From Triticum aestivum (Eukaryota; Streptophyta; Magnoliopsida; Poales; Poaceae): a stretch of DNA of 64,000 nucleotides. This document shows positions 37,310 through 48,716 of this stretch, one piece after another. A program made the position numbers and the translations under genes. The notes beneath the pieces are model-generated. The model made no database searches. It saw nothing but the letters and a program-made list of their open reading frames with translations, and was not told the DNA's origin. Position 1 is the first letter of the stretch; the number at the start of each line of letters is the position of its first letter. The stretch spans positions 192,680,239 through 192,744,238 of the forward strand of contig NC_057796.1 in NCBI RefSeq assembly GCF_018294505.1, in the 5' to 3' direction.

Positions 37310-37762
37310 CTAGGTATTATCATCTTTGGCATGCAATCCATAAGTTGCTCTCATAATAGATTCATAAAGTAATTTTATTTTCTTTCTAGGAAAGTGTTCC
37401 ATGCCTTTCCGTAACAGAAATTGGAATATAATATTCCCTTCTTTCATATCAATAATTGCACCAATCGTTCTAAGGAAAGGTCTACCAAAAATAATAGGAC
37501 ATGAAGGATTGCAATCTATATCAAGGACAATGAAATCTATGGGCACATAATTCCTATTTGCAACAATAAGAACATCATTAATTCTTCCCATAGGTTTCTT
37601 AATGGTGGAATCGGCAAGGTGCAAGTTTAAAGAACAATCATCAAATTCATGGAAACCTAACATATCACACAAAGTTTTTGGAATCGTGGAAACAGTAGCA
37701 CCCAAATCACACAAAGCATAGCATTCATGATCTTTAATTTTAATTTTAATAGTAGTTTCCAC
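37310..37762 (-). CDS. Retroviral-type aspartic protease of the Athila-like element
   Basis: The 150-residue frame contains a retropepsin fold signature. The active site is CDLGATVSTIP (residues about 18-28), the DLGA form seen in Athila/Tat Gypsy proteins instead of DTGA. It is followed by IDFIVLDID and the late motif IIFGRPFLRTIGAIID. The protease would cut Gag. The upstream frame (37657-37956) overlaps in another phase and reads as the Gag-protease linker, so one frameshift separates them. No reverse transcriptase follows; the frame ends at KDDNT. Confidence 0.75.
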   Translation of the reverse strand: METTIKIKIKDHECYALCDLGATVSTIPKTLCDMLGFHEFDDCSLNLHLADSTIKKPMGRINDVLIVANRNYVPIDFIVLDIDCNPSCPIIFGRPFLRTIGAIIDMKEGNIIFQFLLRKGMEHFPRKKIKLLYESIMRATYGLHAKDDNT

Positions 37763-38281
37763 TCATCATAAAGTTTTCTAGGGATAGAAACTTCTAATTC
37801 AAGCTTTTCTTCATAGGATTGCATTAAAGCATCAACGATATATTTAGTAAAAGCCTTATTTTGACTATAAGCATGCGGATAATTTAGCACGGATTGCAAC
37901 AAGGAAATACAATCTATTAAAGAACAATTATCATAATTAAATTCCTTGAAATCCAAAATAGTGGGTTCATTGCTATGTAATGTTTTGACCTCTTCAATCC
38001 AACTTTTACCAATTTTTGCATCAAGATCTAAAAACTCCGAATCATTGGGACGCCTTAACTAAAGTTGACTCATCTCCAGTCCCATTGTTATCAAGACTCA
38101 TATTGCCAAACAAAGATTTAATAGGGGACACATCAATCACTTTTAGATCTTCATCCTTATTATCATGAAAACTAGAAGAACACGCTTTCATAAAGCAATC
38201 TTTTTTAGCACGCATCCTAGCGATTCTTTCTTTGCACTCACCAATGGAAATTCTCATAGCTTTGAGACTCATTGACATCAT
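37763..38281 (-). pseudogene. Gag C-terminal and linker region in shifted frames
   Basis: Two frames (38281-38042, with ECKERIARMRAKKDCF, and 37956-37657, with LQSVLNYPHAYSQNKAF) continue the Gag-protease polyprotein. They are broken from their neighbours by single-base shifts near 38240, 38040 and 37760. Their role is inferred only from position between Gag and protease. Confidence 0.5.
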
Positions 38282-39386
38282 GCTTAGGTGGAATAGATCT
38301 AAGTTTCAAAGAATCAACATCAAGAAAAATTCTATCCACGTTCCTAGCCAACTCATCAATCTTAGGCAATTTTTCTTCAAGCAAAGCATTGAAATTATTT
38401 TGAGAAATCATAAATTCTTTAACACCAGTCTCAAAATCAGAGGGCATATTTTTAAAATTTCCATAAGAGTTGTTGTCCGAATTACCATAATTATTAGAGG
38501 AATTACTAGGATACGACCTAGGATTAAAGTTTCCTCTATAAGCGTTGTTACCAAAATTGTTCCTACCAACAAAATTCACATCCATAGATTCATTATTATT
38601 CTCAATCAAAGTAGACAAAGGCATATCATTGGGATCAGAAGAAACACTCTTATTAGCAAACAATTTCATAAGTTCATCCATCTTTCCACTCAAAACATTA
38701 ATCTCTTCAATTGCATGCACCTTTTTACTAGTAGATCTTTCAGTGTGCCATTGAGAATAATTAACCATAATATTATCTCGGAGTTTAGTAGCTTCTCCTA
38801 AAGTGGTTTCCATAAAAGTGCCTCCCAAGGCCGAATCTAAAAGATTTCTAGAAGCAAAATTCAAACCGGCATAAATTTTTTGTATAATCATCCATAGATT
38901 CAAACCATGTGTAGGGCAATTACGTACCATTAATTTCATCCTCTCCCAAGCTTGTGCAACATGTTCGTGATCAAGTTGCTTAAAATTCATAATATTGTTT
39001 CTAAGATAGATGATCTTAGCGGGAGGAAAATACTTAGAGATAAAAGCATCTTTGCACTTATTCCAAGAATCAATACTATTTTTAGGCAAAGACAAAAACC
39101 AAATTTTAGCATGATCTCTAAGCGAAAAAGGAAATAGCTTCAATTTAACAATATCATTATCCACATATTTCTTCTTTTGCATATCACACAAATCAACAAA
39201 GCTGTTTAGATGGGTAGCAACATCTTCACTAGGAAGGCCGGCGAATTGATCTTTCATGACAAGATTCAACAACGCAGCATTGATTTCACAAGATTCAGCA
39301 TCGGTAATAGGAGCAATCGGGGTGCTAAGAAAATCATTGTTGTTGGTATTGGAAAAGTCACATAATTTAGTATTATCTTGAGCCAT
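38238..39386 (-). CDS. Gag of the Athila-like element
   Basis: The start MAQDNTKLCDF at 39386 follows a long leader and gives 382 residues. A retrotransposon Gag domain lies at about 85-165 (PFSLRDHAKIWFLSLP, SKYFPPAKI, NFKQLDHEHVAQAWERMK). This forms the capsid shell that packages element RNA. Residues about 280-325 are rich in Asn, Gly and Ser. No CCHC knuckle is visible. An ATG 12 codons upstream is less likely, because it precedes the conserved start. The frame ends early at 38238, with a probable one-base shift relative to the linker. Confidence 0.8.
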   Translation of the reverse strand: MAQDNTKLCDFSNTNNNDFLSTPIAPITDAESCEINAALLNLVMKDQFAGLPSEDVATHLNSFVDLCDMQKKKYVDNDIVKLKLFPFSLRDHAKIWFLSLPKNSIDSWNKCKDAFISKYFPPAKIIYLRNNIMNFKQLDHEHVAQAWERMKLMVRNCPTHGLNLWMIIQKIYAGLNFASRNLLDSALGGTFMETTLGEATKLRDNIMVNYSQWHTERSTSKKVHAIEEINVLSGKMDELMKLFANKSVSSDPNDMPLSTLIENNNESMDVNFVGRNNFGNNAYRGNFNPRSYPSNSSNNYGNSDNNSYGNFKNMPSDFETGVKEFMISQNNFNALLEEKLPKIDELARNVDRIFLDVDSLKLRSIPPKHDVNESQSYENFHW

Positions 39387-39578
39387 CGTGACAAGCAAGC
39401 AATCCAACACACAAGCAAACAAGAAGCAAGCGAAAAAGAGGCGAACGGAAAGAGAGGGCGACTAAAATGGCAAGGGTGAAGTGGGGGAGAGGAAAACGAG
39501 AGGCAAATGGCAAATAAAGTAATGCGAGGGATAAGAGTTTGTGATGGGTACTTGGTATGTCTTGACTTGTGCGTAGAC

Positions 39579-39596
39579 TCCCCGGCAACGGCGCCA
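39579..39596 (-). promoter_or_regulatory. Primer binding site of the Athila-like element
   Basis: The minus strand reads TGGCGCCGTTGCCGGGGA, the site described for Athila-type elements. It starts 11 bases inside the LTR end at 39608 and confirms minus orientation. Confidence 0.75.
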
Positions 39597-39607
39597 GAAA
39601 TCCTTCT

Positions 39608-41190
39608 TGCTACCTCTTGAGCATGCATTGGTTTTCCCTTGAAGAGGAAAGGGTGATGCAGCAAAGTAGCGTAAGTATTTCCCTCAGTTTTTGAGAACCA
39701 AGGTATCAATCCAGTAGGAGGCCACACGCAAGTCCCTCGTACCTACATAAACAAATAAGAACCTTGCAACCAACGTGATAAAGGGGTTGTCAATCCCTTC
39801 ACAGCCACTTGCAAAAGTGAGATCTGATAGAGATGATAAGATAATATTTTTGGTATTTTTATGATAAAGATTAAAAGTAAAGATTGCAAAATAAACGGCG
39901 ACAGAAATAGCTAGTTGACGGAAGATTAATATGATGGAAAATAGACCCGGGGGCCATAGGTTTCACTAGTGGCTTCTCTCAAGATAGCATAAGTATTACG
40001 GTGGGTGAACAAATTACTGTCGAGCAATTGATAGAAAAGTGCATAATTATGAGAATATCTACGCATGATCATGTATATAGGCATCACGTCCGCGACAAGT
40101 AGACCGAAATGATTCTGCATCTACTACTATTACTCCACACATCAACCGCTATCCAGCATGCATCTAGAGTATTAAGTTCATAAGAACAGAGTAACGCATT
40201 AGGCAAGATGACATGATGTAGAGGGATAAACTCAAGCAATATGATATAAACCCCATCTTTTTATCCTCGATGGCTTCAATACAATACGTGTCGTTTCCCC
40301 TTCTGTCACTGGGATCGAGCAACGCAAGATTGAACCGAAAGCTAAGCACTTCTCCCATTGCAAGAAAGATCAATCTAGTAGGCCAAGCCAAACTGATAAT
40401 TCGATGAGACTTGCAAAGATAACCAATCATACATAAAAGAATTCAGAGGAGATTCAAATATTGTTCATAGATAATCTTGATCATAAACCCACAATTCATC
40501 GGATCTCGACAAACACACCGCAAAAAGAGTTACCTCGAATAGATCTCCAAGAAGATCGAGGAGAACTTTGTATTGAGATCCAAAGAGAGAGAAGAAGCCA
40601 TCTAGCTAATAACTATGGACCCGAAGGTCTGAGGTAAACTACTCACACATCATCGGAGAGGCTATGGTGTTGATGTAGAAGCCCTCCGTGATCGATTCCC
40701 CCTCCGGCGGAGCGCCGGAAAAGGCCCCAAGATGGGATCTCATGGATACAGAAGCTTGTGGCGGTGGAAATAGGGTTTCGTGGTGCTCCTGGTTGGTTTC
40801 GGGGTATATGGGTATATATAGGAGGAAGAAGTAGGTCGGTGGAGCTGCGAGGGGCCCACGAGGGTGGGGGCGCGCCCAGGGGGCAGGTGCGCCTCCCTGC
40901 CTCGTGGCCGCCTTGCTTCTTTCTTGACGTCCACTCCAAGTCCTCTGGATCATGTTTGTTCCAAAAATCACTCTCCCGAAGGTTTCATTCCGTTTGGATT
41001 CCGTTTGATATTCCTTTTCTGCGAAACACTAAAAGAGGCAAAAAAACCAGCAATTTGCACTGGGCCTTGGGTTAGTAGGTTAGTCCCAAAAATAATATAA
41101 AAGTGTATAATAAAGCCCATTAAACATCCAAAACAGATAATATAATAGCATGGAACAATAAAAAATTATAGATACGTTGGAGACGTATCA
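39608..41190 (-). repeat. 5' LTR of the Athila-like element
   Basis: 1,583 bp, TGATACGTCTCC...GAGGTAGCA on the minus strand. It adjoins the primer site on one side and GTACC on the other. Confidence 0.85.
40812..40821 (-). promoter_or_regulatory. TATA box of Athila-like 5' LTR
   Basis: The minus strand reads CTATATATAC. This is the box placed to drive the gag-protease RNA. Confidence 0.5.
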
Positions 41191-43029
41191 GTACCTTAAA
41201 GTGGTGATTTGTTTTCTTATACTAACGGAGCTCATGAGATTTTCTGTTGAGTTTTGTGTTGTGAAGTTTTCAAGTTTTTGGGTAAAGATTTGATGGATTA
41301 TGCAATAAGGAGTGGCAAGAGCCTAAGCTTGGGGATGCCCAAGGCACCCCAAGGTAAAATTCAAGGACAACCAAAAGCCTAAGCTTGGGGATGCCCCGGA
41401 AGGCATCCCCTCCTTCGTCTTCGTCTAACGGTAGCTTTACTTGAGGCTATATTTTTATTCACCACATGATATGTGTTTTGCTTGGAGCGTCTTGTATGAT
41501 TTGAGTCTTTGATTTTTAGTTTACCACAATCATCCTTGCTGTACACACCTTTTGGGAGAGACACACATGAATCGGAATTTATTAGAATACTCTTTGTGCT
41601 TCACTTATATCTTTTGAGCTAGATAATTTTGCTCTAGTGCTTCGCTTATATCTCTTAGAGTACGGTGGTGGTTTTATTTTATAGAAATTATTGATCTCTC
41701 ATGCTTCACTTATATTATTTTGAGAGTTCTATAAAACAGCATGGTAATTTGCTTTGGCTATAAAATTTTAGTCCTAAAGTGATGAGCATCCAAGATAGGT
41801 ATAATAAAAACTATCATATAAAGTGCATTGAATACGATGAGAAGTTTGATACTTGATAATTGTTTTGAGATATGAAGATGATGATATTGGAGTCATGCTA
41901 GTTGATTAGTTGTGAATTTGAGAAATACTTGTTCTAAAGTTTGCGATTCCCGTATCATGCACGTATGGTGAACCGTTATGCGATGAAGTCGGAGCATGAT
42001 TTATTTATTGATTGTCTTCCTTATGAGTGGCGGTCGGGGACGAGCGATGGTCTTTTCCTACCAATCTATCCCCCTAGGAGCATGCGCGTAGTACTTCGTT
42101 TCGATAACTAATAGATTTTCACAATAAGTATGTGAGTTCTTTATGACTAATGTTGAGTCCATGGAGTATACGCACTCTGACCCTTCCACCATGCTAGCCT
42201 CTCTAATACCGCGCACCTTTCGCCACTATCATACAACCACCATATACCTTCCTCAAAACAGCCACCATACCTACCTATTATGGCATTTCCATAACCATTC
42301 CGAGATATATCGCCATGCAACTTACCACCGTTCCGTTTGTTATGACACGTTTCATCATTGTCATATTGCTTTGCATGATCATGTAGTTGACATCGTATTT
42401 GTGGAAAGCCACCTTTATAATTCTTTCATACATGTCACTCTTGATTCATTGCATATCCCAGTACACCGCCGGAGGCATTCACATAGAGTCATATTTTGTT
42501 CTAAGTATTGAGTTGTAATTTTTGAGTTGTAAGTAAATAAAAGTGTGATGATCATCATTATTAGAGCATTGTCCCAAGTGAGGAAAGGATGATGCAGACT
42601 GTGATTCCCCCACAAGTCGGGATGAGACTCCGGACGAAAAATAAAAAAAGGCCATAAAAAAAGAAAGAGAAAAAGGCCCAAATAAAAAATGAGAGAAAAA
42701 GAGAGAAGGGACAATGTTACTATCCTTTTACCACACTTGTGCTTCAAAGTAGCACCATGATCTTCATGTTAGAAAGTCTCCTATGTTGTCACTTTCATAT
42801 ACTAGTGGGAATTTTACATTATAGAACTTGGCTTGTATATTCCAATGATGGGCTTCCTCAAAATGCCCTAGGTCTTCGTGAGAAAGCGAGTTGGATGCAC
42901 ACCCACTTAGTTTCTTTTGTTGAGCTTTCATACACTTATAGCTCTAGTGCATCTGCTGCATGGCAATCCCTACTCGCTCACATTGATATCTATTGATGGG
43001 CATCTCGATAGCCCGTTGATACGTCTAGT
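41191..43029 (+). repeat. Plus-strand Athila-like remnant, right part
   Basis: It starts with the GTACC duplication and continues the interior that was interrupted at 31736. It is the reverse complement of about 34931-36775. It holds the same cluster of TGCTTCACTTATATC words (41597-41715) and an A-rich tract (42640-42715). It has no coding potential and is interrupted at 43029 by the next insertion. Confidence 0.75.
43025..43029. repeat. Target site duplication CTAGT, left copy
   Basis: It directly precedes the LTR at 43030 and recurs at 51059-51063. Confidence 0.85.
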
Positions 43030-44180
43030 TGTCGGTGTACAAAAGTAGGGGCTCTCCTTTTAACCCCTTTACTTGTGCACGGGCAGTCAGAGCCGCGCCC
43101 GCGACCACACTAAGGAGGACAGAGGAGGGAAGCCCGAGGCATTGGACATCCAGAGCACGCCAAGACCAGAGACACAAAAGAGCCGAAGGGCGAGGTAGGC
43201 TCCCCCGGCAAGGCCCTTGCCGGGGCGGCCTCCGCAGCCCCGGCGAGAGCCTTGCCGGGGCAACTCGCCCGATGCCAGCGGAGCGCGCCACCCTTGGGCC
43301 AAGGGCTCCAACGCCATCAACCACATTGGGACCAAGGCTCGGGAGGCACCTCCTTGGTGGCATGCAGATCTTTGTGAAGATCAGAAGCATATAAGATCAG
43401 ATGAGGACCAGAAGACGACGATCCTCGGCGGGATCCTAGCCGAGGAAATCCACGAGACCCCTGGCAAGATCCTTGCCGGGGACGGCCGCGATGCCATGGC
43501 AAGGCCCTTGCCGAAGACACCTGCGAGGCCACAACGAGGCCCGCGTCTGCCAAGACTCCACCGCTGTTCCCATGTAGATGCCAGCCCAACCAGCTGGGCA
43601 GGCACCTGCGTGGCAGCATGCGGCTTCCAGACCAGCTCAGCAAGCACCTGCGTGGTGGCATGCAGATCTTCGTTAAGACCCTACCACCGCGCCATCTCAG
43701 CAGCCAGCCATCCTACATGGCGCTGCATGCATCATTGGCCTGGACGCGTGTCGGAGCAAGGCGGGGCGGCGACGGACGGGACGGGCCTCGTCGCCATCCC
43801 CGGTAAAGCAACGGGACACCTAAGGGAGCGCATTTAATGCGTCTTGTCTCGTAATGACAAGCGATAAGTTTGCGCACTATACACCTTTCCACCTCCTGTG
43901 TGCCACTTTGGCAACCCCTTTTGTCTATAAAAGGAGGCCCGAGGCGTCCAGGAGGAGGATTCAGATCTTTTGGGCTGGACACGCACCGTAGCTAGCTCAA
44001 GAACTCAAGAACACTCAAATACATACACCAAAGCAGGACTAGGGTATTACTCATCCTCGTGGCCCGAACCTGGGTAAACAATCTTTGTGCTGACCGCCAG
44101 ACCCGCTCTTTGCACAACCCCGCGCCCGCCAACCGTAGCAGGGATCCCAGTGATCCCATAGGTGTCGTTTTCCCCCGACA
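43030..44180 (+). repeat. Left LTR of the antisense-gene Gypsy element
   Basis: 1,151 bp, TGTCGGTGTACAAAAG...CCCCCGACA. It is GC-rich, with self-complementary GGCAAGG..CCTTGCC hairpins (43203-43225, 43461-43482). Confidence 0.85.
43925..43934 (+). promoter_or_regulatory. TATA box of left LTR
   Basis: CTATAAAAGG, a near-consensus plant TATA box, about 250 bases before the LTR end. Confidence 0.7.
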
Positions 44181-44844
44181 TCCTTGGCGCGCCAGGTAGG
44201 GGGCGCAGTTGTGAAAATCTGGTTTGGTTGGAGCAGCGGCTTCATCGTGGTTGTCGCTCCAAGAAGGAAGACGACCCAAACAAGTGGCATCATCAACGGA
44301 TGAAGTAAACGCTCACGCAACGACAAAAAAGCTAAGTCATGCCAAACTTTGAGCTATCCCTTGTTATATATATGGTTATCGTCCCCAAAGATCTGGCCCG
44401 GTGTATGGGAAACCTGCACGCGATGGGGCCCTTCCACTATTGGCAACGCCCTTGCTCTTTTTCGAGTCCGCTCAACAGTTCGAGCGGCTGCGTCGAGTGT
44501 GGCAGGGTGGCTTTCTGCAATTGGCAACGTTCTCGTTCTGCCTCGAGTCTGCTCGACAGTTCGAGCGACCGCGTCAAGAACAGTAAGGTGGCTTGCCTAG
44601 CAGCACGCACACCCGGCAGGCTATTGGGGATCCATCCTCAAGGCGCCGCGCCTTGGGTTTACGCGCTGGCAGGCCTACCCGATTGGTGTAGGGTGGACAT
44701 ACAAAGGGAGATCAAATGGGAAAATAACATGCATGATATTAAAAGTATTGCAGAGTTATATTACATCAATTGTTGCTGCGGTTCTAACTAAAGATAAAAT
44801 TTGTCTTGGTCATCAGCCTGCAGCGGCGATGAAGAACGGGGTGC
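44181..44844 (+). other. Primer site and non-coding 5' interior
   Basis: TTGGCGCGCCAGGTAGGGGG lies a few bases after the LTR. A segment of about 80 bases beginning ATTGGCAACG is imperfectly duplicated (44440-44519 and 44520-44599). There is no gag frame. The antisense gene ends at 44845. Confidence 0.65.
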
Positions 44845-47800
44845 CTAGTCCCGGCGTTGGCCCTCCACCCTCTGGATTCCGTCGATGCGGCTGATGATGG
44901 GCTTGATATGCTCCTCGAGCGTCGCGAGGTCCGCATCCTCCGGCAAGCTCTCCAGCGCGGCGTCGAAGTCGAGGTTGGGGTTCCAGTGCTCCACCTTGGT
45001 GAGGACCTTGGTCATGGCACCCCGGCAAAGCCTCCGGGCCTCATCGGCCAGGGAGGCCGCCCTGTTGGAGCGAAACTGCTCCAGGGCCCCAAGAACACCC
45101 TCAAAGAACAGGGTCAGCTTGGCATCGGGACTCACGTTCGGCTCCGGGACATACCGCACGTTTGGCATCCCCATGGTAGCTAGATGCATGGTGGTCCTGC
45201 TGGCAACGTCGGCGAGGCGGCTGATCTAGAGGTTCTCGCCCTTCACGAAGTCCTCGTGGTTGGCGGCTTCGTTCTTCCGCAGCTGCCTCTCCTTCTCCAG
45301 ATTCTCGGTCAGGGTCTCCTCCCGGGTCCTGACCTCCGACAGCGTCCCCTCAAGGCCCTCCAGCTTTAGCTTAAGGTCTTTTATGGAGTCGTTGGCCCTG
45401 GAGAGCTCCTCTGCCTTGCCAAGGACCGCGCCCTGCGCCTTCACCAAGGCACTGTTGAGCGTGTCCTTCTCCTCCGCCACCTTCAGAGCCTGCTCCTGCA
45501 GCCGGTCTCGTTCTACCTCCAGCTCTTTCACCTTGCCAGCATGGACCAGAGCTTGAGCATCGAGCGCCTCCTTATGCTTCTGCTCCAGCTCCTGGGTCCG
45601 CTGCGCGACGAGCTTCCCGATCTCCTCATCCTTTCCGTGGAGTGTGGCGACAAGCTTCTCCTCGCGGGCGGCGAGATCCTCCTCCTGGGAGTTCAGTTCG
45701 GCCTGGTGCTGATGCCGAGCGGCCTCGTGCTGGGCGGCCTGCGCCCTCGCCTCATCCTGGGCCTTCTTGATGTCGGCCTGCTTCATAACAAGCTCCAGCT
45801 TGCGCTCGGCCAGCAGGTCCTGGGCAACCTTCAGCTCCCCATGGGCCTGGCGGAACCAAGCCTGCGCCTCGGCGACGCGCTCCTCGAGGTCCACCTCCGC
45901 CTTGTCCACCACCGCCATCCTGGACTTGGCCTTGTCCAGGCGGGCACGGTGAAGCACCTGGAGCTTCTGGAAGTTGGCGCCCATGGCCTGGAGGAGCCGC
46001 TCTTCCTGGGAACCACCGGCACCGGCGCTCAGTTTGTCAACGACCTCAAGCCCAGTGGCGGCGAGCACCTCGTCATCGAACACCTCCCCCTCGGTGGGCG
46101 CCCCGGTGCTCCCCGTCCCTGGGAGGTGGACGAACAGGTCGTCGCTCACCTTCAGGTACCTGCCCGAGCCAGAGGCAGCGGAGGAGGAAGGTTGGTCGTC
46201 GACCACCCCCTCCTCGACAGCGGCCTTGCCGGCCTCCCCGGCAGGCTCCTTGCCGGCCTCCTTGGCAGCGGCCTTGCCGGCCTCCCCGGCCGGCTCCTTG
46301 GCGGCGTCCTCGGCAGCACCCTTGGCGGCCCCTTCGGCGGCGATCTTGTTGGCCTCGGCCTTAGCGTCCCTGGCGACCTCCCCGATGACAGTATCGATGT
46401 CCTCCTGGTCCGCCGAGGGAGCGCCTAGAGCCCAAGAAGGAGGATGAGGAAAAGCCAAGACCAAGGTTCAAAAAGAAGAAACAAGAACAGGGACAGAAGG
46501 TGAATTACTTACCCGCACCGGGCTGGGAAGAAGTGGCGTCCTCCCCGCCGACGTTCGTTGCCGGGGTAGACCACCGGCACCCAAGTTTGTCTCCTCCTCC
46601 TCCATGGGCGTGGGCTCGGTGGTGGATGCCCTTGCCGGGGACGCCCCTCGGGGCGGCGTGGTCGAGGGGGGCGGCATGTTGGGGGTGGCCCTCGGCGGCT
46701 CCTCCTGCTGCCGTTCTTCTCCTGCGAAACCCGACAAGATTAGCATCAAAGAATCACACCCCAAGGTTCATCAATGGAGGAGTGAGTGGTAGACTTACGC
46801 TGGGGGCTGAAGCGGGGGCTGCGCCGGGGGCTGTTCTCCGGCTCCTCTCCACCACCAGCGGCGTGCTTGAGGTGCCCGCTGAGGGCTGGCCGCCCGCTGA
46901 GGCCCTGGCTCTCTTTGCCAGCCTCTGGGCCAGCGTCTCCCTGTCCCTGCGAGGATAAAAACAAGTCAAGAAAAACGAAACAATCTGAAGGGTCGGGAAG
47001 GATGAAGGGCCAGATGCTTAGTCATTCTCTTCTTCCTCTTCTTCTGGTTTCCCCTTCCTCCTTGGGCCGAGAGACCCAAAATCAAAGACGACCTCCGTGT
47101 CGACGTCCCCGGGAGGAGAAGAAGTAGGTGGAGTCCGAGGACGCTTAGACGAAGAAGAAGCAGCTGCTTTCTTCTTCGCCACCGCGGTCTTCGCCACCTT
47201 CTTTGCTGCTGTGGCCCTCGTCAGGTGCATGGACTCCCCCTGGACCTCCTGCCCCTGCGCAGCCCTGCCAGGCCGGACCGGCTCGCCAAAGCTGGCCCGC
47301 CGCAGGACTCGCCCTCTCCCCGTGGCCGGAGGGTCGACAGTCTCGACCTCCTCCGACGATGACTCGTCAACCACATCTTCAATGAGAGGGGCCCCAGTGC
47401 CGGCTCTGCTGGCCTCCCCAGCGGATTCCGCCCACTAGGCTAGCTCCCTCTCCTCTGCGGCCGCCGCGGCCTCGTCCTCCATGCCGCCAGCGCTGACGGC
47501 CTCCTTGGCGAGCTCCGCCTCCGCTGCCCTGGCGGCGATATAGTCCAGTTCTGCCTAAGTGGTGTCCTGGACGAGCAGCGGCTCGTCGTGGACGTACCTC
47601 TCCAATAGCTTGTCGAAGAACTCCTGCACCTGGTCCTCCCCTGGCTCGGCCCAATTTGGGTCAAGCCCGTGCGCGTTGAAGTCCGGCATCACAGTGATGA
47701 TGTCATTGCGGCGCGAGTTATTGCTCAGCGGGACCACCCCCCGGCAATCCAAACAAGGGCCCCTTGGCGACCTTGCCGGCCTTCGCAGCCTTGCCGGACC

Positions 47801-48716
47801 TCTCGACCTTGCCGTCGCGATTCACGTCGAGCTGAAAGAGCCGCTGGCAGAAGTGGGCGTGCCCCATCACCGTGAAGTTGTGGTTCAAACCGGGGCGAAG
47901 CCTCATGATGTCGGCCGCATTCCTGAAAAGCCAGGCCGGCCTCCCCTTGTTGTGCAGAGGAGCGATTCGGCGGTGGATGAAGTCCGCCCCAATCATCTCC
48001 AGGGTGAGCCCAGCAATGGTGATGCGATGGATCCTGGTGGTGGCGACTGTGAGCTTCCCATCATCAGCATCGACGTTGCTCCAGTCATCTCTGCGGACCG
48101 GCAGCGCCTGGCGAACCCGGCAAAATTCCTGCGGATCCTCTTCCTGAATCCAGCACCACCGACCCCGCCACTCCTCCCACCTCTCCTTCTGGGCACCCTC
48201 CAGATATGCCCCTTTCCCCTGGGTCCTTGGGATCCAGGTGACACAGCCGGAGATGGCGCCTCCCTTTTGGATGCGAGGAAAGAAGTAGTGGCGGAAGAGC
48301 GCCGTGTTGGGGAGCACTCCGGCGAAGCCCTCGCAAAGATGGGCAAAAAGAGCCATGCACGCCACGGCATTCGGAGTGAAATCAGAAGGTGGAAGCCGTA
48401 TGTGTGCATGACGTCATTGAAGAAATCGGAGAAAGGGGGCAGAGGCCGCAGGAGAAGTAATCGATGAAAAATGGGTACCGATTCGGGCCGGCCTCGGCGA
48501 AATCAGCAGGGATGATACGCGTGGTCGGATGCCTCGTCGTCTCTCCCCCCGTCTTGCACCCCACAGGGGCTTGAAGTAGTCCCGGAGGTGGAGCGCGTCG
48601 ACCGTCGAGGGAAAGTAGGCGAGCTGCGTCCGCCGCGCCGCCAACTTGCTCTCCGGCGGCTCCTTCCCCCCGGCGTCCTTGGCCACTCCCTTGCCTTTGC
48701 TGGTTTTGGGTGCCAT
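44845..48716 (-). pseudogene. Antisense multi-exon gene inside the Gypsy element (Transposase_28-like plus coiled coil)
   Basis: The start is MAPKTSKGKG at 48716. The first exon (to about 47018) holds a region like the Pfam putative gypsy-type transposon domain (Transposase_28), with ALFAHLCEGFAGVLPNTALFR, then VMPDFNAHGLDPNWAEPGE, then an acidic Ser-rich tail. At least two frameshifts lie near 48380-48450. Further exons are 46800-46946, 46513-46721 and 44845-46424. Introns 46722-46799 and 46425-46512 have GT-AG borders. The last exon has Ala/Lys/Glu repeats, a long coiled coil (about 45230-45950) and the C-terminus RYVPEPNVSPDAKL. In-frame TAG stops lie at 47555, 47435 and 45226. The molecular role is unknown. 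Confidence 0.7.

Larger units (their letters stand above)
31737..41190 (-). mobile_element. Athila-lineage Gypsy gag-protease element with extra LTR-plus-flank copy
   Basis: On the minus strand the order from 41190 is 5' LTR (41190-39608), a TGGCGCCGTTGCCGGGGA site, gag, protease, a long non-coding 3' interior, and the start of a 3' LTR (34487-34130). Between that fragment and the left edge lie a full LTR (31737-33317) and 0.8 kb of flanking sequence that also occurs after 41190. No reverse transcriptase, RNase H or integrase is present, so the element is non-autonomous. The GTACC duplication at both outer edges supports a single original insertion. Triticeae families such as Fatima or Sabrina are possible names. 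Confidence 0.75.

Noticed and set aside
45541..46428. 295-codon plus-strand frame rich in Leu and Gly
   Set aside because: It is the complement of the coiled-coil exon of the antisense gene, whose heptad pattern and splice sites explain the openness.
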